This document shows, one piece after another, positions 1-6,001 of a stretch of 6,610 nucleotides of DNA; within the stretch, counting starts at the first letter, position 1; each line of letters opens with the position of its first letter. The notes under the pieces were generated by a model. That model was not told the origin of the DNA, made no database searches, and worked only from the letters and a program-made list of their open reading frames with translations. The DNA is taken from positions 1 to 6,610 of the forward strand of contig CAJJLI010000117.1 in the NCBI GenBank assembly GCA_905192625.1. The letters run 5' to 3'. The position numbers and the translations under genes were made by a program. Source of the stretch: an uncultured Clostridium sp. (GTDB taxonomy: Bacteria; Bacillota; Clostridia; Lachnospirales; Lachnospiraceae).

Positions 1-215
1 CGATATTATTAACGACACACTATATGTATGAGGCGGATGAACTTTGCGACCGTATTGCAATTATAAACAAAGGGAAATTAATTGCGTTAGATACCCCAAA
101 GAATTTGAAAACGAATTATAGGATGGAGCATCCAGAAACAGAGCGTTTAGAAAAAGAAGTTACCCTTGAAGATGTTTATATAGCACTGGTAGGGGGGAAT
201 TCCTGTGAAAAATAA
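1..215 (+). CDS. ABC-2 type exporter ATP-binding subunit, C-terminal fragment
   Basis: This is the 3' end of an ABC transporter ATPase; its start lies upstream of the window, and the reading frame enters at base 3. The first readable residues, [17 protein letters not shown], are the classic end of an ABC nucleotide-binding domain: a hydrophobic beta strand, then the H-loop histidine (codon at 18-20), then the EADELCDRI helix seen in DrrA/CcmA/NatA-type exporter ATPases. It continues with [15 protein letters not shown] and a short C-terminal tail ([18 protein letters not shown]) typical of this subfamily. Walker A, the Q-loop, the signature motif and Walker B are outside the window. The subunit would hydrolyse ATP on the cytoplasmic face to power the two permeases encoded directly downstream. 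Its last 11 bases overlap the next gene, which implies translational coupling. Family assignment is firm; the substrate is unknown. Confidence -1.
   Translation, partial: ILLTTHYMYEADELCDRIAIINKGKLIALDTPKNLKTNYRMEHPETERLEKEVTLEDVYIALVGGNSCEK
191..197 (+). promoter_or_regulatory. Ribosome binding site supporting the GTG start of the first permease
   Basis: AGGGGGG lies 7 bases before the GTG at 205, inside the end of the ATPase gene. The in-frame ATG at 250 has only a weaker GGGG stretch before it, so the GTG is the better start. Confidence -1.
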
Positions 216-1029
216 TAATCAATTTTCGCACGCAAGTTTTGGGGTTAAAATGAAATCAAAAGTAATACTTACTACGATGATTTTACAGATGAAAAATTCA
301 TTTCAAAGATCTATGTTTCGCTTTTGCCTGATTGCAAATCCGATTGCCAATACAATTTTAATTTATTATATGTTTCAAAATTCCGGAAAAGAGAATTTTA
401 TAAGTTATGTAATTATGGGTGCAGGATTAATGGGGCTTTGGAGTTGCATTTGCTTTTCTTCTGCCGGGGATATTAATCGTGAGAGGTGGAGTGGAACCTT
501 ATCTATTATATATACAGTACCAGCGGATTTTCGACTGATTATATGGGGAAAGATATTAGGAAACACAGTACTAGCGCTTTTTACACTGTTCATTTCCTTT
601 ATCACTGCGAAAGTTTTATTTCATGCGGATTTATCTCTTGGGCACCTTGGGTATTTTATCATTTCAATGAGTGCAGCTATTGTATGCTTTATGACAATAT
701 CCATTGTGATCGCTTATATTTTAACACTTTCAAGAAAAACAACATTGTATATGAACTGTATTGAGATTCCAGTTACCTTGCTCAGCGGTTTTGTATTTCC
801 AATTGATTTACTTCCTAAGTGGATGTTACCAATTAGCAATTGTTTATCTCCAACTTGGGCGGTGAAACTGATTCGGATGAGTATTGAGGGGAATATTAAT
901 CGATATGAGTATTGGAGGACATTTCTAGTACTAGTGATTATCAATATAATTTACTTATTTGGAATATCAATTCTTTATAAAGTGATTGATCATCAGGTAA
1001 GAATACGTGCAACTTTGGAGGTGAGCTAA
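205..1029 (+). CDS. ABC-2 type exporter permease subunit (first of two)
   Basis: This 274-residue integral membrane protein fits the ABC-2 membrane family (PF01061-like). About six hydrophobic segments are visible near residues 38-58, 66-86, 116-137, 149-175, 181-201 and 240-262. Residues 91-106 ([16 protein letters not shown]) match the family's conserved cytoplasmic 'ER..GTL......P' coupling segment. A late segment, [17 protein letters not shown] at 195-211, matches the usual 'G..fP...lP.wl..i' re-entrant region near the last helices. I chose the GTG at 205 because of its ribosome binding site; a start at the ATG at 250 would remove 15 polar residues. The gene overlaps the ATPase gene by 11 bases and ends directly against the next gene (TAA then ATG). 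With the ATPase and the second permease it should form one exporter. Drug, peptide, lipid or polysaccharide export are all possible; nothing here selects a substrate. Confidence -1.
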   Translation: MKNNNQFSHASFGVKMKSKVILTTMILQMKNSFQRSMFRFCLIANPIANTILIYYMFQNSGKENFISYVIMGAGLMGLWSCICFSSAGDINRERWSGTLSIIYTVPADFRLIIWGKILGNTVLALFTLFISFITAKVLFHADLSLGHLGYFIISMSAAIVCFMTISIVIAYILTLSRKTTLYMNCIEIPVTLLSGFVFPIDLLPKWMLPISNCLSPTWAVKLIRMSIEGNINRYEYWRTFLVLVIINIIYLFGISILYKVIDHQVRIRATLEVS

Positions 1030-1812
1030 ATGATACATAGATTTTTTGAGCAATCTTGGCTTTATTACAAAGGACAAAATTCACAATTTCGTTTTGAAGA
1101 ATTTTTGTTATTAAAAATTTCAGTTCCAATACTTACATTAATTATGTATTGCTTGATGGCATCCTTTGGATTCCAGACAAATCAACTTACTTATTGGGTA
1201 GTAGGAAATGCATTTCTTTTATGCACTTCGACTTGTGTATTTACCATCGGGGTTTCATTTAATGGGGAACGGTATTACGGAAGACTACGTTCTTTAATTG
1301 TATCTCCTAGCAGCAAACTGATAACAGTTTTACAAAAAGGATTTTTTCCCGGGATAGAATCATTCTTTAGTGTATTTATTGGTTTTATCATTGGAGGGGC
1401 AATCTTTCATGTGAGCTTTCATGAGGTAAACATGGTGTTATTGATGATTATCATTATTGTTGCAATGTTTTCGGCAAGCGGTTTTGGTATGATTTTAAGT
1501 ATGCTTGGTATGGTATCAAGTGAAATGCATTTATTGCTTAATTGTGCTTCCTATGTACTAGCTATTTTATCGGGAGCAAATTTCCCAGTTGTTATGTTAC
1601 CAAGTGTAATACAACGACTTACAGACATAATCCCATTAACAAGGAGCATAAAAGCGGTTAATTTATTGTTTGAAGGAGGAGATTTATCTAAGATAACTAA
1701 CTTAGTGATTGGTGAAATTATTCTTGGATTTTTATTTTATATGATAAGTGTAGTGCTACTAAAAATTTCTGAGAAAATAGCGATTAAAAAAGGTACAATA
1801 GATATTTTTTAG
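1030..1812 (+). CDS. ABC-2 type exporter permease subunit (second of two)
   Basis: This 260-residue protein is another ABC-2-like permease, clearly diverged from its upstream neighbour. Hydrophobic segments fall near residues 28-47, 55-77, 107-127, 134-159, 167-190 and 224-246. Residues 79-93 (GERYYGRLRSLIVSP) occupy the same place as the ER..GTL coupling segment of the first permease. The stretch SGANFPVVMLPSVIQRLTDIIP (181-202) corresponds to the first permease's [12 protein letters not shown] region. The start ATG follows the upstream stop with no gap, and GGAGGTGAG at about 1017-1025 is its ribosome binding site, so it is translated with its partner. Two unequal permease genes behind one ATPase suggest a heterodimeric membrane domain, as in several two-permease drug or bacteriocin exporters. 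I see no strong hairpin terminator directly after it. Family confidence is good; the function beyond 'exporter' is unknown. Confidence -1.
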   Translation: MIHRFFEQSWLYYKGQNSQFRFEEFLLLKISVPILTLIMYCLMASFGFQTNQLTYWVVGNAFLLCTSTCVFTIGVSFNGERYYGRLRSLIVSPSSKLITVLQKGFFPGIESFFSVFIGFIIGGAIFHVSFHEVNMVLLMIIIIVAMFSASGFGMILSMLGMVSSEMHLLLNCASYVLAILSGANFPVVMLPSVIQRLTDIIPLTRSIKAVNLLFEGGDLSKITNLVIGEIILGFLFYMISVVLLKISEKIAIKKGTIDIF

Positions 1813-1920
1813 ATGCTCCACTATGAAAGCATTGTTCATGCCATGAATACCCTTGGTGCTCACTGTTTGTATGAAGTGGGATGGAAGAATCATTGAAATA
1901 TATTCCAAGTAATGCTATAA

Positions 1921-2076
1921 TATGGCAATGTGCAAATGATAAACTATAGAATGTATAACTTGACTCCGGGAACCTATTATATATCCTTAAGTCCTAGCAA
2001 CCAAAGTCTAAGTAAAGATGCAGCATATATGGTATCATTTATGTCATACTCGGCGCTTGAAGGTATGTATGAATAA
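1921..2076 (+). pseudogene. Possible remnant of a secreted beta-sandwich domain protein
   Basis: The open stretch between stops at 1918 and 2074 can be read as 51 codons, or 41 from the ATG at 1951. It includes the segments YNLTPGTYYISLSPSNQ and KDAAYMVSFMSYS. The pattern 'y.L.pGTYYi.l.p', followed by a second 'aY.vsf.sy' strand, resembles the end of a pre-peptidase C-terminal (PPC-like) or similar extracellular beta-sandwich domain. There is no ribosome binding site in front of the ATG, no signal peptide and no complete domain, so it is unlikely to be a working gene. I infer a decayed fragment of a larger secreted protein left between two intact units. A chance open frame remains possible. 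Confidence -1.
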
Positions 2077-2132
2077 AGGATAGAAAAAGTCTTTGAAGTA
2101 AGTATAGTCTTTACATTCCATTTGAATTCGAA

Positions 2133-2137
2133 AGGAG
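2133..2137 (+). promoter_or_regulatory. Ribosome binding site fixing the start of the serine hydrolase
   Basis: AGGAG (in AAAGGAGTT) lies 11 bases before the ATG at 2149. An in-frame TTG at 2122 is upstream of this site and has no comparable signal, so the ATG is the better start. It gives 387 residues rather than 396. Confidence -1.
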
Positions 2138-2148
2138 TTTTCTTTTGT

Positions 2149-3312
2149 ATGAAGGAAAGGTTAGCAGAAATTATAAATGGGGAAATAAAAAAAGGAAACA
2201 TCGCAGGAGCTAACATTAGCATAATCAAAGAAGATAAAGAAATATATTATAATGAATTTGGTTATGCAGACATGGAAAAAAATATACCGATGAAAAGAGA
2301 TACGATCATCAGGCTATATTCCATGACGAAGCCTGTTACTGCAGCAGGAGCTATGTTATTATTTGAACGCGGAATTATTGATTTGTACGATCCTGTATCA
2401 AAATATTTACCATCCTTTGAAACGCAGATGGTAAGTAAAAATAATATGCTCGTACCGGCTGAAAGAAAAGTGACAATACGAGATCTTCTTAATATGACAT
2501 CTGGGATTGTATACCCAGGAGTAGAAGGCGTAGCTGAAAGACATATGGGGGCGGTTTTTGACACTTACATAGAAAATGCAAAGAACGGTAACTATGGTTC
2601 AACCTATGATTTTTGCAATCAAATGGGTTCTTGCCCATTAGCGTTTCAGCCAGGGGAACAATGGCGTTATGGAGCATCTGCAGATGTGCTTGGAGCGGTG
2701 ATAGAAGTAGCTTCAGGGAAAAGTTTTGGCGAATTTTTAAAAGAGGAATTCTTCGTACCACTTGGTATGCTTGATACGGATTTTTATGTTCCAGAAGATA
2801 AACTACATCGATTTGCACAGAATTATATCTTTGATGAAACACGAAATAAATTGATTCCTTACGAGGGTGATAATTTATCATTGATGGATTTTACAAAGAA
2901 ACCGGGATTTGAATCTGGCGGTGCAGGATTAGTTTCTACGATGAATGATTATTCAAAATTTGCACTTATGTTGTTAAATGAGGGTAGCTATAAAGGAAAG
3001 CGGATTTTAGGTAAGAAAACAGTTCGTTTTATGAAAACACCACAATTGACAAATGAGCAGCAAATCACTTATAACTGGGATTCTGTTAGAGGTTATAGCT
3101 ATGGAAATCTTATGAGAATTTTAACAGATCAAACAAAAGCAGCTACCAACGCTAGCCTTGGTGAGTATGGTTGGGATGGATGGACTGGAAATTATTTCAC
3201 AATAGATCCAGAAGAAAAAATAATTTTTATGTACTTTATTCAAAGATGCAACTCGGGTACAACAGAAGTTACAAGGAAATTACGAGCAATTACAAATGGA
3301 CTGATACATTAA
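2149..3312 (+). CDS. Serine hydrolase, beta-lactamase / family VIII esterase type
   Basis: The 387-residue protein belongs to the beta-lactamase/penicillin-binding-protein-like hydrolases (PF00144, COG1680). The nucleophile motif SxxK is S58-M-T-K61, in the typical context RLYSMTKPVTAAGAMLLFERG. Next come DPVSKYLPSF (81-90) and TIRDLLNMTSGI (109-120), both hallmarks of the family. The second catalytic motif is Y174-G-A176 within WRYGASADVLGAVIE; canonical class C beta-lactamases have Y-x-N here, while esterases of the EstB type tolerate other residues. The third motif is W342-D-G344, replacing K-T-G or H-x-G, again as in family VIII esterases. A 'G-AGLVSTMNDYSKFALMLLNEG' block precedes it. 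There is no signal peptide, so it should be cytoplasmic, which argues against a role as a secreted beta-lactamase or cell-wall enzyme. An ester or amide hydrolase is most likely; the natural substrate is unknown. It appears to be a single-gene unit closed by the hairpin at 3323-3397. Confidence -1.
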   Translation: MKERLAEIINGEIKKGNIAGANISIIKEDKEIYYNEFGYADMEKNIPMKRDTIIRLYSMTKPVTAAGAMLLFERGIIDLYDPVSKYLPSFETQMVSKNNMLVPAERKVTIRDLLNMTSGIVYPGVEGVAERHMGAVFDTYIENAKNGNYGSTYDFCNQMGSCPLAFQPGEQWRYGASADVLGAVIEVASGKSFGEFLKEEFFVPLGMLDTDFYVPEDKLHRFAQNYIFDETRNKLIPYEGDNLSLMDFTKKPGFESGGAGLVSTMNDYSKFALMLLNEGSYKGKRILGKKTVRFMKTPQLTNEQQITYNWDSVRGYSYGNLMRILTDQTKAATNASLGEYGWDGWTGNYFTIDPEEKIIFMYFIQRCNSGTTEVTRKLRAITNGLIH

Positions 3313-3322
3313 AAAAATATAA

Positions 3323-3397
3323 TTATACAATAAAAAGATTTGTGCGAATTGTGTTACTATATAGTATACAATTTGCACAAATCTTTTTATTGTATAA
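3323..3397 (+). terminator. Long hairpin terminator, probably bidirectional
   Basis: Bases 3323-3352 and 3368-3397 are inverted copies of each other over 30 positions, with a single G-T wobble. The 15-base loop contains its own self-complementary TACTATATAGTA. The stem core (AGATTTGTGCGAATTGT and its partner) is flanked by AAAAA on the left and TTTTT on the right, so either strand would make a stem followed by a T-run. It starts 10 bases after the hydrolase stop codon. The function as a terminator follows from structure and position; the stem is unusually long for one. Confidence -1.
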
Positions 3398-3572
3398 ATA
3401 ATTCTTATTTACTAAAAAAGAGAAATAATTTCAACATTTAGTCGTAATAAAAATGAAAAATTGGCATGAAAATGCTTAATATTAGTATGTTTAAAAATAT
3501 TCTGAAAAATAATAACTATTCGACATATACTTTATCTATTTCAAAAAGTTGTACTAATTTTTAAAAAATAGA
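3398..3572. other. AT-rich spacer with no recognisable gene
   Basis: This stretch between the terminator and the next promoter is very AT-rich and shows no credible coding frame on either strand. The only local structure I noticed is a tiny GCAT-GAAA-ATGC hairpin at about 3464-3475. It is likely plain spacer, possibly with upstream promoter A-tracts. Confidence -1.
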
Positions 3573-3601
3573 TTTTATTTTATTTTTAAATATGATATAA
3601 T
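3573..3601 (+). promoter_or_regulatory. Extended -10 promoter for the DUF1538 / PII-like operon
   Basis: A perfect TATAAT sits at 3596-3601, preceded by TG at 3593-3594 to make an extended -10 (TGATATAAT). Seventeen bases upstream, TTTTAT at 3573-3578 is a poor -35, which an extended -10 can compensate for. Transcription would start near 3608. That is only about 10 bases before the ATG at 3618 but about 100 bases before the TTG at 3711, which matters for choosing the start of the next gene. Confidence -1.
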
Positions 3602-3690
3602 TTTTGAGTATGTAAAAATGTATTACAAGGTAAGGTCTAAGCTTAAGGTTAAGCGAAGTAACTTGCCAGTTGTCCGTAGTTTGAATAATT

Positions 3691-3700
3691 GGAGAGGAAG
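3691..3700 (+). promoter_or_regulatory. Ribosome binding site suggesting a TTG start at 3711
   Basis: GGAGAGGAAG lies 10 bases before the in-frame TTG at 3711. By contrast, the longer reading from the ATG at 3618 has no purine-rich site in front of it. Confidence -1.
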
Positions 3701-3710
3701 TGACGTATTA

Positions 3711-5201
3711 TTGAATGCATTATTTGAGAAATTGAAAGAGGCCTTATTCTCAGTATTACCAATTACATTAATTGTAGTATTGTTGAATTTTACTTTTGTG
3801 CCTCTTGACCCAGTAACACTTGGAAGATTCCTTTTGGGAGCTTTGTTTATCGTCATTGGATTGTCGGTGTTGTTAGTCGGTGTTGACATTGGTATAACAC
3901 CAATCGGTTCTTTGATGGGTTCTGCAATGGTAAAAAGTAAGAGGATTTCTATTATAGCAATTGCAGGCTTATTATTAGGATTTTTTGTTTCAATAGCAGA
4001 GCCTGATTTACATATACTTGCTGGTCAAGTAGAATTTGTAACCTCAGGTGTAATCTCAAAGTCTATTATTCTTATTGTTGTATCCCTTGGTATTGCAATT
4101 ATGTTAGCAATAGGGCTTATACGTATTGTATATAACATACCTTTATACAAGATTCTACTAGCAATCTATGCAGTGATTCTTGGTTTATCCTTTTTTGTGT
4201 CCCCAGAATTTTTAGCTATTTCTTTTGACGCTTCTGGTGCAACAACAGGTGCATTAACAGTTCCGTTTATTCTTGCTCTTGCTATGGGTGTTTCTACGTT
4301 AAAGAAAGACAGTAAAGCATCTGAAAAGGATAGTTTCGGTTTGGTTGCGATTGCTTCGTCTGGAGCAATATTATCGGTTATGATTATGAGTATTTGGTCA
4401 AAAACAGATAAGATTACAGCAAGTTTAGAAAGTGACGTGATCGAAAACACATCATTTTTCCACCCATTTACTGAAGTGGCACCTCAACTAGCCAAGGAAG
4501 TTTTTATTGCCTTAATTCCAATTGTATTAGTATTTTTTGTTTTTCAGTTCGTTTCATTTAAGTTAACAAAAAGAGCGTTACATAGAGTTCTAAAAGGTAT
4601 TATTTACACATTTTTAGGATTGGTAATTTTCTTAATCGGTGTAAATGCTGGATTTATGGATGTAGGAACTATTGTTGGATATCAGCTTGCTTTATATGAT
4701 AATAAGCTTATAATAATTGTTACGGCGTTTATTTTAGGATTAGTAACTATTTTAGCTGAGCCAGCGGTTTATGTATTAACCAGACAGATTGAAGAAGTTA
4801 CCAGTGGATATGTTAGAAGAAAAATAGTATTATTTTCCTTATGCATCGGTGTTGGTGTTGCGGTTGCACTTTCAGTCATACGAATTCTAGTACCTGGGAT
4901 ACAGTTATGGCATTATTTATTGCCTGGATATGTTCTTGCTTGTCTTATGACATTAATAACTCCTAAGTTATTCGTAGGTATTGCCTTTGACTCCGGTGGT
5001 GTAGCATCTGGACCAATGACAGCAACCTTTATTTTAGCGTTTGCACAAGGTGCAGCAGATTCTATTGAGGGCGCAGATGTTTTAATTGATGGATTTGGAA
5101 TCATTGCTATGGTAGCATTAACTCCGTTGATTGCATTACAAATTCTAGGATTAATATTCCGAATGAATTCAAAAAAGAAAGGAATTGTTGCAGATGAATG
5201 A
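3711..5201 (+). CDS. DUF1538 family multi-pass membrane protein, putative PII-regulated transporter
   Basis: This is a very hydrophobic protein of 496 residues from the TTG at 3711. A longer reading from the ATG at 3618 gives 527 but adds 31 basic, non-family-like residues without a ribosome binding site. I count about 14 membrane segments, near residues 14-31, 40-60, 79-97, 119-140, 146-168, 179-194, 210-229, 263-283, 294-314, 333-351, 372-393, 400-421, 433-447 and 462-483. The two halves are homologous. AEPDLHILAGQVEFVTSG (96-113) matches AEPAVYVLTRQIEEVTSG (349-366), and ISFDASGATTGALTVPFILA (170-189) matches IAFDSGGVASGPMTATFILA (424-443). Positive loops (after helices 6, 8 and 14) support a cytoplasmic N-terminus and seven helices per half, which makes the halves inverted. 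This matches the DUF1538 family (PF07556), whose substrate is, to my knowledge, not established. It overlaps the PII-like gene by 8 bases, which suggests a transporter controlled by that protein. Family confidence is high; the transporter role is inferred. Confidence -1.
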   Translation: MNALFEKLKEALFSVLPITLIVVLLNFTFVPLDPVTLGRFLLGALFIVIGLSVLLVGVDIGITPIGSLMGSAMVKSKRISIIAIAGLLLGFFVSIAEPDLHILAGQVEFVTSGVISKSIILIVVSLGIAIMLAIGLIRIVYNIPLYKILLAIYAVILGLSFFVSPEFLAISFDASGATTGALTVPFILALAMGVSTLKKDSKASEKDSFGLVAIASSGAILSVMIMSIWSKTDKITASLESDVIENTSFFHPFTEVAPQLAKEVFIALIPIVLVFFVFQFVSFKLTKRALHRVLKGIIYTFLGLVIFLIGVNAGFMDVGTIVGYQLALYDNKLIIIVTAFILGLVTILAEPAVYVLTRQIEEVTSGYVRRKIVLFSLCIGVGVAVALSVIRILVPGIQLWHYLLPGYVLACLMTLITPKLFVGIAFDSGGVASGPMTATFILAFAQGAADSIEGADVLIDGFGIIAMVALTPLIALQILGLIFRMNSKKKGIVADE

Positions 5202-5859
5202 CACAATTGTTAATATAAATTATGACCTTCTCTGTATCATTGTAAATGATGGAGCTGCAGGGCGAGTAATGAAAATCGCGAAGCAAAATGAAATTACTGG
5301 TGGCACGATTCTACTGGGGAGAGGGACCATTAAAAATAAATTACTAGAATTTTTAGAGATATCAGATGTAAGAAAAGAAATTGTTATAATTGTTGGCGAA
5401 CGAGACGTGATTCGTAATGCTGCTAAGATAATTAGTAAGGAACTTGAATTTCATAAACCACGCCATGGTATAGCATTTGTAATTCCAGTTGCAAGCTTAT
5501 TAGGTGCTAGAGGTTGTACTTACAACAAGATCTTAGAAAGTGAAGGTGTTGAAAAAACAATGTATAATTCTATATTTACGGTAGTAGAAAAAGGAAAAGC
5601 AGAAGAAGTGATAGAGGCGGCTCAAAAAGCTGGTTCAAAAGGTGGAACGATTATCAATGCAAGAGGATCAGGGATACACGAAACTCAGAAATTGTTCAAT
5701 ATGGATATAGAACCAGAAAAAGAAGTTGTATTAATTTTATCGGAAAGCAAAACAACGGATTCCATCGTGAATTCTATAAGAGAGTGCCTAAAGATTGAAG
5801 AACCTGGAAAAGGTATCTTGTTTGTATTAAATGTTGCAGAAACTCATGGATTGTATTAG
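5194..5859 (+). CDS. Tandem two-domain PII-like (GlnB/GlnK fold) regulatory protein
   Basis: This soluble 221-residue protein contains two PII-like domains, about residues 8-100 and 124-215. Each has the first strand and helix, a GGTI strand (36-39 and 150-153) followed by an arginine-glycine turn (GRGT 42-45, ARGSG 156-160), a second alpha/beta unit, and a B-loop-like end (PRHGIAFVIPV 89-99, PGKGILFVLNV 204-214). Those ends resemble the GDGKIFVLPV segment of GlnB/GlnK. Canonical PII proteins are about 112 residues and trimeric, so this is a fused duplication. Both T-loop regions (about 42-62 and 157-177) are short and have no tyrosine, so GlnD-type uridylylation is not expected. I chose the ATG at 5194 because GAAAGGA at 5177-5183 precedes it. 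The 8-base overlap with the DUF1538 gene implies coupled translation and a joint role, probably nucleotide- or metabolite-dependent gating of that membrane protein. The ligand is unknown. Confidence -1.
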   Translation: MNDTIVNINYDLLCIIVNDGAAGRVMKIAKQNEITGGTILLGRGTIKNKLLEFLEISDVRKEIVIIVGERDVIRNAAKIISKELEFHKPRHGIAFVIPVASLLGARGCTYNKILESEGVEKTMYNSIFTVVEKGKAEEVIEAAQKAGSKGGTIINARGSGIHETQKLFNMDIEPEKEVVLILSESKTTDSIVNSIRECLKIEEPGKGILFVLNVAETHGLY

Positions 5860-5872
5860 AACGAATCGTACT

Positions 5873-5886
5873 TGAAAACGTTTTTA
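5873..5886 (+). promoter_or_regulatory. cre-like palindrome (possible CcpA site), weak
   Basis: TGAAAACGTTTTTA contains the palindrome AAAACGTTTT and resembles the CcpA catabolite response element (TGWAARCGYTWNCA-like), but ends in TA rather than CA. It lies just after the PII-like gene and before its terminator, about 370 bases from the TRAP gene. This is an odd place for a repressor site, so chance is a serious alternative. Confidence -1.
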
Positions 5887-5956
5887 ATGTTGTTACGTAA
5901 AGTTTGTAGTCATCAATAAGAAAAAGAACTAGAACATATTAAAATTTTAAAGAAAT

Positions 5957-6000
5957 AAGACCTTATGCTCGCAATGAAAGCGTCATAGGGCCTTTTTTTA
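5957..6000 (+). terminator. Intrinsic terminator of the DUF1538 / PII-like operon
   Basis: AAGACCTTATG (5957-5967) pairs with CATAGGGCCTT (5984-5994), with one mismatch and one G-T pair. An inner CGC/GCG stem closes an AATGAAA loop. The right arm runs into a TTTTTTT tract ending at 5999. It lies about 100 bases after the PII-like stop codon and defines the end of the two-gene operon. Confidence -1.
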
Positions 6001-6001
6001 T

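Larger units (their letters stand above)
1813..2148 (+). other. Intergenic region without a complete gene
   Basis: No complete gene can be supported in these 336 bases. The frame of the second permease gene continues through short open stretches broken by stops (TGA at 1894, TAA at 1918, TAA at 2074). A 27-codon ATG stretch at 1813-1896 starts directly after the permease stop but has no ribosome binding site of its own and no recognisable product. A 13-base inverted repeat, TTCATGCCATGAA, lies at about 1848-1860; it is too short, and lacks a T-run, to be a terminator. AGTCTTT occurs twice around 2087-2112. I could not identify a convincing promoter for the hydrolase gene, although one is expected here. 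Confidence -1.

Noticed and set aside
1813..1896. 27-codon ATG open frame directly after the second permease
   Set aside because: It has no ribosome binding site and no recognisable product; likely chance.
2122..2148. Upstream TTG start for the serine hydrolase, adding nine residues
   Set aside because: The strong AGGAG site lies inside this extension and points to the ATG at 2149.
2489..2881. 130-residue open frame on the minus strand within the serine hydrolase gene
   Set aside because: It lies wholly inside a gene with clear catalytic motifs, and its product shows no family-like pattern; it is a shadow frame.
3171..3401. Plus-strand open frame crossing the end of the hydrolase and the hairpin
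   Set aside because: It overlaps the hydrolase in another frame and runs through the terminator; its product is not protein-like.
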